A stretch of DNA of 64,000 nucleotides from CAVTWY01 sp963738575 (GTDB taxonomy: Bacteria; Pseudomonadota; Gammaproteobacteria; Burkholderiales; Burkholderiaceae_C). Below are positions 55,171 through 64,000 of the stretch, piece after piece. The notes beneath the pieces were generated by a model. That model ran no database searches. It was not told where the DNA came from and saw only the letters and a program-made list of their open reading frames with translations. Both the position numbers and the translations under genes were made by a program. The stretch covers positions 1,116,001-1,180,000 of the forward strand of contig CAVTWY010000002.1 in assembly GCA_963738575.1 (NCBI GenBank), in the 5' to 3' direction. How positions within the stretch are numbered: position 1 is the first letter of the stretch; every line of letters starts with the position of its first letter.

Positions 55171-56640
55171 CTAAAGAATCGGTGAAAACAGCCTCGCCAC
55201 TGCTTGCGTCAGGCGCGTCACAAACGGCAACTTCTGGTTGACTTGCACCAGCTTGGACGTGGACAAGTCGCGCCCAAAATCGTCGGCCAACTGCGCGTTC
55301 ATCGCCTCGTCAAACACTGCCACCGTCACCTCAAAGTTCAACCGAAAACTGCGGTGGTCAAAATTGGCCGTACCGATCTGCACGTACAAGTCGTCAACCA
55401 ACATCGTCTTGGCATGCAACATCCGTGACTGGTACTCAAACACCTTCACCCCCGCACGCTGCAACTCGTCGAAATACGATTGCGCCGCTGCGGTCACCAA
55501 CTTGGAGTCACCAATGGCCGGCACCAGCAGCTTCACGTCCACCCCGCGCATGGCCGCATCGGTCAGCGCATAAAGTGCACTTTCGGTCGGCACAAAGTAG
55601 GGGGTGGTGAGCCATACCCGCTGGCGCGCCGTGTGGATCGCGTCCACCATCGCGCGGTGAATCGCCTCGCCGTCAGTGTCCGGCCCCGAAGCCAGCACCT
55701 GAACCGGCACACGCCCCGGTTCGCTGCGGGTGATCAAGTCGGGTGACAAATGGCGCCGCGCATCGGCCCCAGCGGCGTAAGCCCAGTCTTCAAGAAAAAC
55801 ATACTGCAACCAACGCACCACTGGCCCTTCGAGCCGCATGTGCGTGTCCCGAAAGGCGTCTGATCGCATGGCCTCGTTTTCGGCCTCGGTGATGTTGATG
55901 CCACCGGTGAAACCCACCACACCGTCGCAGATCAAAATCTTGCGGTGGGTGCGCAGATTGACAAGTGGCCGCAATCGTGCAAATCGCGTGGGATGGAAGA
56001 CCGCAAACTCACCCCCCAGCTGCAAAAACTCGGCCAAGAACTGCCGCCCACTGCGCTTGACGATGGCGGGTGACCCCATGGCATCCACCAACAATCGAAC
56101 CTTGACCCCCTCGCGCAATTTGGCAATCAGCGCGTCGCGCAATTGCGTGCCCACTTGGTCAGGCTCATAGATGTAGTACTCCAAGTGAACGTGATCCCGT
56201 GCCGCCGCCACGGCCTCAAGCATCGCCGCAAGTGTCGCCACCCCGTTGTGAAGCAGGGTGACACGATGAGCCGTGGAAAGCGGGATGCCGCAGGCTTTTT
56301 CGATCAATCTCGAGTGCTGCAACACCCACAGCGGTGCGTCCGGAAACTCATCCCGCAACGTCAATCGTTCGCGCTGCGAACCCAAGGTTGCATAGCCATG
56401 CAATCGCTTGAGGCGTTGCCGATGCACGCGCATCGGGCCAAAGATGCGGTACACCACCAAGCCCACGATGGGCAACAGCGTCAGCGTGATGATCCAACCC
56501 AGCGTCGCCACGGGTGATCGGCGCTGCATGATCACCCACCCCGTTTGCACCAAAATCAAAAGCGCCCAAGCCACCCCAACCGACAGCCAAAAAACGGGCG
56601 CATTGGGCAAGTACGACCAAATCGTTTCGAGAAACTGCAT
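55171..56640 (-). CDS. cls: Cardiolipin synthase (ClsA-type phospholipase D family)
   Basis: The enzyme condenses phospholipids to cardiolipin at the inner membrane. The 489-residue protein has two N-terminal membrane helices and two HKD motifs: THRKILICDGVVGFTGGIN near residue 232 and HAKTMLVDDLYVQIGTANF near 405. Domain order and length match ClsA. It ends with ARLFSPIL. A 6-bp stem lies about 35 bp beyond its stop but lacks a T-tract. Confidence 0.93.
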   Translation of the reverse strand: MQFLETIWSYLPNAPVFWLSVGVAWALLILVQTGWVIMQRRSPVATLGWIITLTLLPIVGLVVYRIFGPMRVHRQRLKRLHGYATLGSQRERLTLRDEFPDAPLWVLQHSRLIEKACGIPLSTAHRVTLLHNGVATLAAMLEAVAAARDHVHLEYYIYEPDQVGTQLRDALIAKLREGVKVRLLVDAMGSPAIVKRSGRQFLAEFLQLGGEFAVFHPTRFARLRPLVNLRTHRKILICDGVVGFTGGINITEAENEAMRSDAFRDTHMRLEGPVVRWLQYVFLEDWAYAAGADARRHLSPDLITRSEPGRVPVQVLASGPDTDGEAIHRAMVDAIHTARQRVWLTTPYFVPTESALYALTDAAMRGVDVKLLVPAIGDSKLVTAAAQSYFDELQRAGVKVFEYQSRMLHAKTMLVDDLYVQIGTANFDHRSFRLNFEVTVAVFDEAMNAQLADDFGRDLSTSKLVQVNQKLPFVTRLTQAVARLFSPIL

Positions 56641-56768
56641 GCAAGGATCAACATCGAAAACGGGGGACCCCGAGATTACCTGAGCCTGACGGTTGGCAGC
56701 CCGTCGATGCCGATAGACTTCTTGGTCTCGTTGCCCACCCCTTTTGCCCCTGCTGCGGAACCCAACCC

Positions 56769-58262
56769 ATGGCCGAACCCATCCTTTTCGCCCAAAACGG
56801 CACCGTTCAAGCTCACCTGCTACCTGCCCTGAGCAACCGCCATGGCTTGATCACCGGCGCCACCGGCACGGGCAAGACCATCACCCTTCAAACCTTGGCC
56901 GAAAATTTCAGCCAGCAGGGCGTCCCAGTGTTCATGGCCGACGTCAAAGGTGACTTGGCGGGCTTGAGCCAAGCCGGTGCCCTGCCCGACAAGGTCGTCA
57001 AGCTCATCAAAGAGCGAGGGCTCGAATTGCCCACCAGCCGCGCCTGCCCCGTCACGTTGTGGGACGTGTTTGGCGAGCAAGGCCACCCCGTTCGGGCCAC
57101 CGTGTCAGACATGGGGCCCTTGCTGACCGCACGCATGCTGGCCTTGAACGAAACACAGTCGGGTGTGCTCAGCATCGTCTTCAAAGTGGCCGACGACAAC
57201 GGCATGGCGCTGCTCGACTTGAAAGACCTGCGCGCGATGCTTCAGCACGTGGGCGAAAACGCCAAGCAGTTCACCACCAGCTACGGCAACGTCAGCACGG
57301 CCAGTGTGGGCGCGATTCAGCGCAGCTTGCTGCAATTGGATGAACAAGGTGGCAGCCAGTTTTTTGGCGAGCCGATGCTCAACATCGCTGACTTCATGCA
57401 AACCGTCGACGGCAAGGGCGTGATCAACATCCTGGCCGCCGACAAGCTGCTGACGTCGCCCAAGCTCTACGCGACATTTTTGCTGTGGATGTTGTCCGAG
57501 CTGTTTGAAGCGCTTCCCGAAATCGGTGACCCCGACAAACCCAAGCTCGTGTTCTTCTTCGACGAAGCCCATCTGCTATTCAACGACGCACCCAAGGTGC
57601 TGATGGAACGCATCGAGTTGTTGGTGCGCTTGGTTCGAAGCAAGGGCGTGGGCGTTTTCTTTGTCACGCAGAACCCGCTCGACGTGCCCGACTCCGTGTT
57701 AGGCCAACTGGGCAACCGCGTGCAGCACGCCTTGCGCGCTTACAGCCCGCGAGACCAAGCGGCAGTGAAGAGCGCAGCGTCGACGATGCGCCAAAACCCC
57801 AAGCTCGACGCCGAAACCGCCATCACCGAGTTGGCCGTGGGCGAAGCCCTGGTGAGTTGCCTTGATGAAAAAGGCCGCCCCAGCATCACCGAGCGGGTTT
57901 TTGTGTTGCCGCCGGGCAGCCAGATCGGGCCCATCACACCTGAGCAACGTCAAACCTTGATGGTGCAGTCGTTGGTGGCTGGCGCCTACGAAAAGACCCT
58001 CGACCGCGAATCGGCGTACGAGTTGCTCAAAGTGCGCGCCACTGACAGCGCGCAGCGCGCCGAAAAAACCAAAACCGAAGACGGCGGCGTTGCGGGCACG
58101 CTCAAGGACATCGTATTTGGCAGCACCGGCCCGCGCGGTGGCAAGCACGAAGGTTTGGCCGAGTCTGCGGCGCGCAGTGCGGTTCGCAGCGTGGGTTCGG
58201 CCATTGGGCGCGAGATCATTCGTGGGGTCCTTGGGTCGTTGTTTGGAGGGCGGAGGCGTTAG
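56769..58262 (+). CDS. DUF853 HerA-like P-loop ATPase
   Basis: The 497-residue protein has Walker A GATGTGKTITL from residue 30, MADVKGDLAGLSQ, and Walker B LVFFFDEAHLLF near 258, then FVTQNPLDVPDSVLGQLGNR. It is a DUF853/HerA-FtsK-like DNA-translocase-type ATPase of unknown function. The C terminus (from about 440) is a basic Gly/Arg-rich tail with SAARSAVRSVGSAIGREIIRG, possibly membrane- or DNA-contacting. No NurA nuclease is adjacent. Confidence 0.88.
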   Translation: MAEPILFAQNGTVQAHLLPALSNRHGLITGATGTGKTITLQTLAENFSQQGVPVFMADVKGDLAGLSQAGALPDKVVKLIKERGLELPTSRACPVTLWDVFGEQGHPVRATVSDMGPLLTARMLALNETQSGVLSIVFKVADDNGMALLDLKDLRAMLQHVGENAKQFTTSYGNVSTASVGAIQRSLLQLDEQGGSQFFGEPMLNIADFMQTVDGKGVINILAADKLLTSPKLYATFLLWMLSELFEALPEIGDPDKPKLVFFFDEAHLLFNDAPKVLMERIELLVRLVRSKGVGVFFVTQNPLDVPDSVLGQLGNRVQHALRAYSPRDQAAVKSAASTMRQNPKLDAETAITELAVGEALVSCLDEKGRPSITERVFVLPPGSQIGPITPEQRQTLMVQSLVAGAYEKTLDRESAYELLKVRATDSAQRAEKTKTEDGGVAGTLKDIVFGSTGPRGGKHEGLAESAARSAVRSVGSAIGREIIRGVLGSLFGGRRR

Positions 58263-58333
58263 CGCCTTGGCGGCACAACCCATCGATGGCCCCGTTTCAC
58301 CGCGTGTCTTTTGCACGGCTTAAGGAGAAATCC

Positions 58334-58834
58334 ATGACGATGTTTCAATGGCTTCTTGTGGTTGGCACAGCCCTGGTGGTGTTGGTCATTGTGGCGGGGC
58401 AGTTGGGGCTGCTCACCGGCAAACCCCCTTCGGATCTGGGTGTCAAGGGCGGCAAGCTCAAACGCCCCTCTCGCACGCCCAATTGCGTCAGCAGCCAAGC
58501 CAGACTTTGGCCCGATGCGTCGGCGGCGGCAGCAGCCATCGACCCGATCACCGTGCCGCCGGGCACCCTGGGCTCCGACGCCATGGCACGCATCCAGGCG
58601 CTGGTGGCGTCGACTCCCGGTGCACGCGTGGTCAGTGCCACCCCTGACTACATCTACGCCCAATTCACCACCAAACTCTTGAAGTACGTCGACGACACAG
58701 AGTTTTGGTTGGATAGCGCAACCGGGCCCATTCACGTCCGCTCGGCGTCACGCCTCGGCAGCAAAGACTTTGGCGCCAACCGTGCACGCATCGAAGCCAT
58801 TCGTGCCCAACTGGGCAAAGCAGCCACGCCGTAA
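58334..58834 (+). CDS. DUF1499 family membrane-anchored protein
   Basis: The 166-residue protein has an N-terminal membrane helix (about 4-25). A DUF1499 domain follows: RTPNCVSSQA, then IQALVASTPGARVVSATPDY, YVDDTEFWLD and SASRLGSKDFGANRARIEAI. The ATG at 58334 has an ideal AAGGAG seven bases upstream. Its function is unknown; relatives are periplasmic or lumenal. Confidence 0.9.
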   Translation: MTMFQWLLVVGTALVVLVIVAGQLGLLTGKPPSDLGVKGGKLKRPSRTPNCVSSQARLWPDASAAAAAIDPITVPPGTLGSDAMARIQALVASTPGARVVSATPDYIYAQFTTKLLKYVDDTEFWLDSATGPIHVRSASRLGSKDFGANRARIEAIRAQLGKAATP

Positions 58835-58871
58835 CACATTTGATGCTTTTCGCGTCGATAGAATCGGGGCC

Positions 58872-60743
58872 ATGTCAGAACCTACCCTGGGCACCCCACC
58901 CCCCGAGGCGCAAACCCCCGAAGGCACGCCCAAGTCGCTCAAATCGAGCCACTTCTTAAAAACCATCATCGAGCGCGACCTCGCCGAGGGCACCTACGCG
59001 CAGCGGCGATTTGCAGGCACGCCGGGGGACGCAGCCCACCACGAAAAAGGGGCCCTGGACCCCGCCAAAATTCGCACGCGCTTTCCGCCAGAGCCCAACG
59101 GCTACTTGCACATTGGCCACGCCAAAAGCATTTGCTTGAACTTTGGCCTGGCACAAGAGTATCAAGGCGCCTGCCACCTTCGCTTCGACGACACCAACCC
59201 CGAAGCAGAAGACCAAGAGTATGTTGACTCCATCATCGATTCGGTGCGTTGGTTAGGCTTTGACTGGGCCCATCAACGCGCCCTGCATCTTTACTTCGCC
59301 AGCAACTACTTCGACTTTATGTTCGACGCCGCACAACGGCTGATCGAAACCGGACATGCTTACGTTGACGAGCAAACGGCCGATGAAATCCGCACCGGGC
59401 GTGGCGACTTCAACACCCCAGGCACGGCAAGCCCTTGGCGCGATCGGCCGCGTGACGAAAGCCTCAAGCGCCTGATTGAGATGGGAGACGGCGTGCACGC
59501 CGAAGGCGCCATGGTGTTGCGCGCAAAAATCGACATGACCAGCCCCAACATCAACCTGCGCGACCCTGTGCTTTACCGCATCAAACACGCAGCGCATCAC
59601 AACACGGGCGAAGCCTGGCACATCTACCCGATGTACAGCTTTGCGCACCCCATCGAGGACGCGCTCGAAAACATCACCCACAGCATTTGCACGCTTGAAT
59701 TCGAAGACCAACGCCCGTTCTACGATTGGGTGCTCGAGCGATTGAGCGAAGAGGCCACTGTGGGCGATGGCCGAACGCTCAAACCCCTGCTCAAGGCGCC
59801 CCTGCCCAAGCAGTACGAGTTTGCAAGGCTCAACGTCACCCACGTCATCACCAGCAAACGCAAGCTGCGGGCATTGGTTGAAGACGGCACGGTGGACGGC
59901 TGGGATGACCCACGCATGCCCACGCTGGTGGGCATGCGTCGTCGAGGCTACACGCCAGAGGCGATACGGCTGATGTGCGACCGTGCCGGCACCAGCAAGG
60001 CCGGCGGGTGGACGGAGTACGCCAGTTTGGACGCCGCGCTGCGCGAAGACCTGGAGGACAAAACCGCCCGCGTGATGGTGGTGCTGGACCCCCTCAAACT
60101 AAAAATCACCAACTGGCGCGAGGTGTTTGGAAGCGCTGTGCACCGCGTGCCCTGCACGGCGCCTTCGCACCCCGGCAACATCGCCATGGGTCAGCGCCAG
60201 TTTGGGATGGGGCAAGAGGTTTGGGTGGAGCGCGACGACTTTGCCAAAGTGCCGCCCAAAGGCTTTCATCGTTTGTACCCGGGCAACCGTGTGCGACTCA
60301 AGTACGGCTACATCGTTGAATGCACAGGCTGCGAGGAGGATGCCGACGGAAACGTCACGGCCGTGTTGGCCAAACTGCTGCCCGACACGCGCAGTGGTAC
60401 GGCAGGCGCTGAAGGCGTCAAGGTCAAAGGCACGATCACGTGGGTGGCCACGTTTGACGCCGTGCCCGCCACCGTCAATGTCTACGAGTACCTCTTCACC
60501 GATCCGCAACCCGACCAAGGTGGCAAAGACTACAAGTCAAGCATCAACCCAAACAGCAAGCGCGTGATGCAAGCATTTGTGGAGCCGTCGCTGGGTGGCG
60601 CTGCGGTGGAATCCCGCTGGCAGTTTGAGCGCCATGGTTACTTCGTGGCAGACCGGGTGCAACACCAATCGAACAAAATGGTGTTCAACCGCATCGCCAG
60701 TCTGCGCGACAGTTTTGTCGCCCCCACCAAGGCTTCGACGTGA
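58872..60743 (+). CDS. glnS: Glutaminyl-tRNA synthetase
   Basis: The class I synthetase charges tRNA-Gln. The 623-residue protein has RFPPEPNGYLHIGHAKS (HIGH motif near residue 80), RFDDTNPEAEDQEYVDSI, and the KMSKS-equivalent VITSKRKL. The C-terminal anticodon-binding barrels include a VERDDF segment. It is longer than E. coli GlnRS because of a short N-terminal extension and an insertion before the C terminus (DADGNVTAVLAKLLPDTRSG). ATG 58872 was chosen because in-frame upstream codons lie in the preceding gene. Confidence 0.96.
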   Translation: MSEPTLGTPPPEAQTPEGTPKSLKSSHFLKTIIERDLAEGTYAQRRFAGTPGDAAHHEKGALDPAKIRTRFPPEPNGYLHIGHAKSICLNFGLAQEYQGACHLRFDDTNPEAEDQEYVDSIIDSVRWLGFDWAHQRALHLYFASNYFDFMFDAAQRLIETGHAYVDEQTADEIRTGRGDFNTPGTASPWRDRPRDESLKRLIEMGDGVHAEGAMVLRAKIDMTSPNINLRDPVLYRIKHAAHHNTGEAWHIYPMYSFAHPIEDALENITHSICTLEFEDQRPFYDWVLERLSEEATVGDGRTLKPLLKAPLPKQYEFARLNVTHVITSKRKLRALVEDGTVDGWDDPRMPTLVGMRRRGYTPEAIRLMCDRAGTSKAGGWTEYASLDAALREDLEDKTARVMVVLDPLKLKITNWREVFGSAVHRVPCTAPSHPGNIAMGQRQFGMGQEVWVERDDFAKVPPKGFHRLYPGNRVRLKYGYIVECTGCEEDADGNVTAVLAKLLPDTRSGTAGAEGVKVKGTITWVATFDAVPATVNVYEYLFTDPQPDQGGKDYKSSINPNSKRVMQAFVEPSLGGAAVESRWQFERHGYFVADRVQHQSNKMVFNRIASLRDSFVAPTKAST

Positions 60744-61603
60744 AGGCAGCCGTATGCAGTTGGGGGCGCCTTTGGGCGCTCGCCGCTGCACTGACGCTAG
60801 CCTACCCCCAAGCCTCTGCCTTGCAGAACCTGGCCGATCTGCCCACGTCAAGTGCGGTGCCAGGCGGCGTCGCGGTGTTGCCTTTGGGGCCGGGCGAAAC
60901 GCGCCCACGCGTGATGCTGGACGACGCCATAGCCGTCTTGGTGCAAGGTGATTCAACGCAGTGGTTTGCGGTGGTTGGTTTGGGTCTGGCGTCCACCCCA
61001 GGGCCACGGCAGGTCACGATTCACCGCGGCGCGGGCGTTGAGCAAATAACACTCACGGTTGATGCCAAGCTCTACGCCGAGCAACGTCTGACGGTGGCAC
61101 CCAAACACGTTGAGCTCAGTGCCAAAGACTTGGCACGCCACGAGCACGAGCGCAAGCGACAGGCAAAAGTTATCGCCACAGTCAGCCAAGACTTGCCCCT
61201 CAAATCACTGCGCATGGCCGCACCAGTGGATGGCCCGCGATCCAGCTCGTTCGGGCTGCGCCGCGTCTTCAACGGCCAGTCACGCAACCCCCACAGTGGC
61301 ATGGACATCGCGGCACCCGTGGGCACCCCGGTTGTCGCGGCGGCAGCCGGCCGCGTGCTTGATACCGGAGACTACTTTTTCAACGGCAACACGGTTTGGG
61401 TCGATCATGGCCAAGGCTTGCTAACCATGTACTGCCACTTGCACACCATCGGAGTGAAGGCAGGCGACGTCATTGCCAAGGGACAAGCCATCGCCACCGT
61501 GGGCGCAACAGGTCGAGTCACCGGGCCTCACTTGCACTGGTCGGTGTCGCTCAACCGTGTGATGGTGGACCCGGCATTGTTTTTGGAAGCGACGGCGCGG
61601 TAG
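60740..61603 (+). CDS. M23-family peptidoglycan endopeptidase
   Basis: The 287-residue exported protein has a signal peptide (ALAAALTLAYPQASA), an N-terminal beta-rich region with VMLDDAIAVLVQGDS, and a C-terminal LytM domain. The zinc ligands are in NPHSGMDIAAP and GPHLHWS, with YCHLH between them. The catalytic residues appear complete, so it probably cleaves peptidoglycan cross-bridges. GTG at 60740 overlaps the glnS TGA (GTGA). A strong terminator follows. Confidence 0.92.
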   Translation: MKAAVCSWGRLWALAAALTLAYPQASALQNLADLPTSSAVPGGVAVLPLGPGETRPRVMLDDAIAVLVQGDSTQWFAVVGLGLASTPGPRQVTIHRGAGVEQITLTVDAKLYAEQRLTVAPKHVELSAKDLARHEHERKRQAKVIATVSQDLPLKSLRMAAPVDGPRSSSFGLRRVFNGQSRNPHSGMDIAAPVGTPVVAAAAGRVLDTGDYFFNGNTVWVDHGQGLLTMYCHLHTIGVKAGDVIAKGQAIATVGATGRVTGPHLHWSVSLNRVMVDPALFLEATAR

Positions 61604-61659
61604 GCGCAGCGCGTTGCAATCCGCGAAAGCCCCAGAGACGCCGTGGCCGCTTGATCATC

Positions 61660-61687
61660 AAAAAAGCCCGGACACTGCCGGGCTTTT
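61660..61687. terminator. Bidirectional rho-independent terminator
   Basis: An 8-bp stem AAGCCCGG/CCGGGCTT with a six-base loop is flanked by A-rich and T-rich sides. It can end both the M23 peptidase transcript (plus) and the DUF2853 transcript (minus). Confidence 0.85.
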
Positions 61688-61705
61688 GACTGGGGCAAGG
61701 GGCGG

Positions 61706-62017
61706 TCAGCCTAGTTTGCTCAGCGTGTTGGTCGTCTGTGCCAACAGGTAGTAAAACGTGACGCGGCTCTTGGCACGGTCGGCCTTCATTTGTGCCACAA
61801 CCTTGTTGATGCCTGCCGAAGCGGCTTCTTTGTCCAGGCCCAGCTTCTTGAAGGCAAAGCCATCACGCACGCGGTCGAGCTCGCTCTGGTCGGAGCCAGA
61901 CACGAGGGACGAGTCTTTGTTGCGCAGTGCGATGCCACAGTACTTAACGATGGCAGCAATGTGCGCGTCGCTTGCAGTGGGGGCGTACTTCTTAACGTCA
62001 GCAGCGTAATCACTCAT
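61706..62017 (-). CDS. DUF2853 family protein
   Basis: The 103-residue protein begins MSDYAADVKKYAPTASDAHI and contains GIALRNKDSSLVSGSDQSEL, matching DUF2853, small alpha-helical cytosolic proteins of unknown function. ATG 62017 has AAGGA upstream. The in-frame extension to 62137 is unlike the family. The 169 bp before the comEA-like terminator hold no gene. Confidence 0.88.
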   Translation of the reverse strand: MSDYAADVKKYAPTASDAHIAAIVKYCGIALRNKDSSLVSGSDQSELDRVRDGFAFKKLGLDKEAASAGINKVVAQMKADRAKSRVTFYYLLAQTTNTLSKLG

Positions 62018-62186
62018 GGGAGCTTTTCCTTGTTTGTCTTTCGACGCGATGATGATGAAGTTGATGCAAATGCTTCGCGTGGGTGGAAGTCCCGGCTTGG
62101 GGCAAAGCGCCACACGGCACACAAGCATACGCCACAAAAAAGCACCGATTCAGCCCCGGCGTAGAAATCGCTCCCCTGAAACAAAA

Positions 62187-62216
62187 CGACACCGTTGACA
62201 GAAGCCAACGGTGTCG
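62187..62216 (-). terminator. Terminator of the ComEA-like gene
   Basis: An 11-bp perfect stem (CGACACCGTTG/CAACGGTGTCG) with an eight-base loop is followed on the minus strand by TTTTGTTTC. Confidence 0.85.
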
Positions 62217-62267
62217 TCGCGGGTTTGTCCACCCAGGGCAACCGAAGTGCCCTGGTTTGGGTCCGAA

Positions 62268-62891
62268 TTACTTCTTGGGATCAGGCTTCTTGTCGTCAGC
62301 AGCGGCTGCTTTGGCGTCCTTTGCAGCAGGCTTGGCATCCTTGGCAACGGGCTTGACGTCTTTGGCGTCGGCCTTGTCTTTGGCCATCGGCTTGGCATCT
62401 TTGGCAGGTGCTTCAGCTTTTTTGCCATCTTTGGCCATGGCTGGCTCTGCTTTCGTAGCCATTTTCTTTTCTGCCATGGGTGCTGCTGGCGCTGCCACAG
62501 CTGCCTTGGCGGGCGCTGCAGCCGTGGCTGCGGTGGCACCGGCGGCGACGGCCGCAGCAGGCTTGGCGTCAGCTTTGGCGGCTGGCTTGGCATCGGCAGC
62601 TTTGGCAGCCGGCGCTGCAACGCCTTTGAATGCGGCACCACCCACCGTCACGCCTTCAGCCGACAGTTTGGCTGCGTTGCCCTCGCCCACGCCTTTGACG
62701 CGATCAATGAAGTCATTCCAGTCCTTGAAAGGCGCCTTTTTGCGCTCATCAAGAATTTTGGTCGAAATGGCAGGGCCGACGCCTTTGACACCCTCAAGCT
62801 CAGCTTGGCTGGCTTTGTTGACGTCAACGGCTGCAAATGCGGTCACGCTTGCAACCAACATGGCCAACGCGGCCAACAGAGACTTGAACAT
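62268..62891 (-). CDS. ComEA-like helix-hairpin-helix protein with Ala/Lys/Pro tail
   Basis: The 207-residue protein has a signal peptide ending VTAFA. A compact HhH domain of about 60 residues follows: VDVNKASQAELEGVKGVGPA, then ISTKILDERKK and WNDFIDRVKGVGEG. The remaining 120 residues are an Ala/Lys/Asp/Pro repeat tail with reiterated AKDAKP. The HhH part resembles ComEA DNA-uptake proteins, so a periplasmic DNA-binding role is possible; no other competence genes are in the window. Confidence 0.85.
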   Translation of the reverse strand: MFKSLLAALAMLVASVTAFAAVDVNKASQAELEGVKGVGPAISTKILDERKKAPFKDWNDFIDRVKGVGEGNAAKLSAEGVTVGGAAFKGVAAPAAKAADAKPAAKADAKPAAAVAAGATAATAAAPAKAAVAAPAAPMAEKKMATKAEPAMAKDGKKAEAPAKDAKPMAKDKADAKDVKPVAKDAKPAAKDAKAAAADDKKPDPKK

Positions 62892-62982
62892 GGGCTACTC
62901 CTAAGAGGACAGGGGGGTAAAGAGACGCGCCCAAAACAAGCGCGCCCGGACTATAACGACCAAAGGGGCAGTTGGTTGACGC

Positions 62983-63888
62983 CTACCCGCGCCGGAGCCT
63001 TTGAATGACGGTGACAGCGCCAAGCAGCAACGCGCCCGCCACCAGCCCTACCGCCCCATTGGCGCCCATTTCTCCCAACGTGGATGCCCACCCTGAAACG
63101 CCCTTCAAGGCAGCCTCCAAGGCGTGTTGAACGGGCGGGAATCCGTGCACCAAGATGCCTCCGCCCACCAAGAACATGGCCGCCGTGCCCGCGATGCTCA
63201 GCCCCTTCATCATCCACGGGGCACCCCAAAGAATGGCACGGCCCACCGTTTGGGCCGCCGAACTCGCACGGCGACTCAAGTGCAAACCAAGATCGTCCAG
63301 CTTGACAATGCCCGCCACCAAACCGTAAACCCCCACGGTCATCAGGATGCCCATGCTGACCAGCACCGCCACCTGCGTCATGAACGGTTTGGCGGCCACC
63401 GTGCCCAGCACGATGGCAACGATCTCGGCCGACAAAATGAAGTCGGTTCGGATCGCGCCTTTGATCTTGTCTTTTTCAAGTGCCACCATGTCGACGGCAG
63501 GATCAATCAGGGCTTGCGTCAAGGCCGCGTGGTGGGCTTCGTCCTCGGCCTTGTGCAAAAACTTGTGCGCCAGTTTTTCGAAGCCTTCGTAACAAAGAAA
63601 GGCGCCGCCAATCATCAACAGTGGCGTCACCGCCCAGGGCGCAAAGGCGCTGATCAAAAGCGCCGCAGGCACCAGGATGGCCTTGTTGATGAACGAGCCC
63701 TTGGCAACGGCCCAAACCACCGGCAATTCGCGGTCGGCTTGCACCCCTGACACCTGCTGGGCGTTGAGTGCCAAATCGTCGCCCAACACCCCGGCTGTCT
63801 TCTTGGTTGCGACCTTGGTCAATACGGCCACATCGTCCAAGATCGTGGCGATGTCGTCTATCAGGGCTAAGAGGCTGCTGGCTGCCAC
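62983..63888 (-). CDS. DUF808 family inner-membrane protein (YedI-like)
   Basis: The 301-residue protein has SLLALIDDIATILDDVAVLTK at the N terminus, then about six hydrophobic segments and GGAFLCYEGFEKLAHKF, matching DUF808. The function is unknown. The start is GTG at 63888, the position expected for the family; no good Shine-Dalgarno is visible. The final 112 bp of the window upstream of it contain nothing recognisable. Confidence 0.88.
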   Translation of the reverse strand: MAASSLLALIDDIATILDDVAVLTKVATKKTAGVLGDDLALNAQQVSGVQADRELPVVWAVAKGSFINKAILVPAALLISAFAPWAVTPLLMIGGAFLCYEGFEKLAHKFLHKAEDEAHHAALTQALIDPAVDMVALEKDKIKGAIRTDFILSAEIVAIVLGTVAAKPFMTQVAVLVSMGILMTVGVYGLVAGIVKLDDLGLHLSRRASSAAQTVGRAILWGAPWMMKGLSIAGTAAMFLVGGGILVHGFPPVQHALEAALKGVSGWASTLGEMGANGAVGLVAGALLLGAVTVIQRLRRG

Positions 63889-64000
63889 GGTGCGTGCTTG
63901 TGCGTAGTTGCGTGGCCAGAAGCTTAGCGCAGGTGTCGCATCGCGTCGTCAAAGTGAGAACGATTGCCCACATTTGATGCCCTTGCGGGCCACACCCCCA

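Overview
The window is 64 kb of GC-rich chromosome from a betaproteobacterium, most likely order Burkholderiales and close to Comamonadaceae. The support is family-level: a homodimeric-type pyruvate dehydrogenase operon whose E3 carries its own lipoyl domain, a yebC-purD-acyltransferase-hemF-nadD-rsfS-rlmH-maf-rng cluster, a tolB-pal-cpoB cluster, and protein sequences typical of that group. Genus cannot be fixed by eye. Coding density is very high, and many neighbours overlap by 4 bp (ATGA or GTGA).

Layout. 1-8.3 kb: the 3' part of a giant cadherin-like/RTX adhesin, then its TolC-type outer-membrane exporter. 8.3-14.9 kb (minus): aceE, aceF, an HslV/proteasome-like Ntn-hydrolase gene, and lpdA. 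15.2-18.4 kb (plus): a PAS sensor histidine kinase and FixJ-type regulator, divergent from aceE. 18.5-22.1 kb (plus): folD, a frameshifted M3 oligopeptidase gene, and a DUF4124-glutaredoxin protein. 22.1-24.5 kb: an accessory island with a mosaic of GC-rich repeats, including a perfect 168-bp tandem duplication, interrupted by an IS110-family (IS1111 group) element. 24.5-27.8 kb: a B12-binding radical SAM protein, a GFA-family protein, a pterin dehydratase and a small lipoprotein. 27.9-37.1 kb (plus): recC-recB-recD. 37.1-42.1 kb: a periplasmic binding protein, a CDF metal exporter, tRNA-Lys(UUU), a 66-aa zinc-ribbon-like protein, a histidine phosphatase, tcdA and a YeeE/YedE transporter. 42.2-46.8 kb: tolB-pal-cpoB (minus), divergent from msbA. 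46.8-55.1 kb: a peroxidase-like protein, then the long minus operon yebC to rng. 55.2-63.9 kb: cardiolipin synthase, a DUF853 ATPase, DUF1499, glnS, an M23 peptidase, DUF2853, a ComEA-like HhH protein and DUF808.

Most of the window is core housekeeping: pyruvate oxidation, one-carbon metabolism, recombination repair, envelope integrity, lipid A and phospholipid synthesis, NAD and heme synthesis, and ribosome maturation. The parts most worth a second look are three. First, the HslV-like gene embedded in the pyruvate dehydrogenase operon. Second, the IS1111-type element: its 3' non-coding tail carries two short segments that match its two junctions on either side of a small hairpin, as expected for a bridge RNA/seekRNA, and its leader can fold over the transposase Shine-Dalgarno. 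Third, the repeat mosaic around that element. No rRNA, CRISPR array or prophage was seen.
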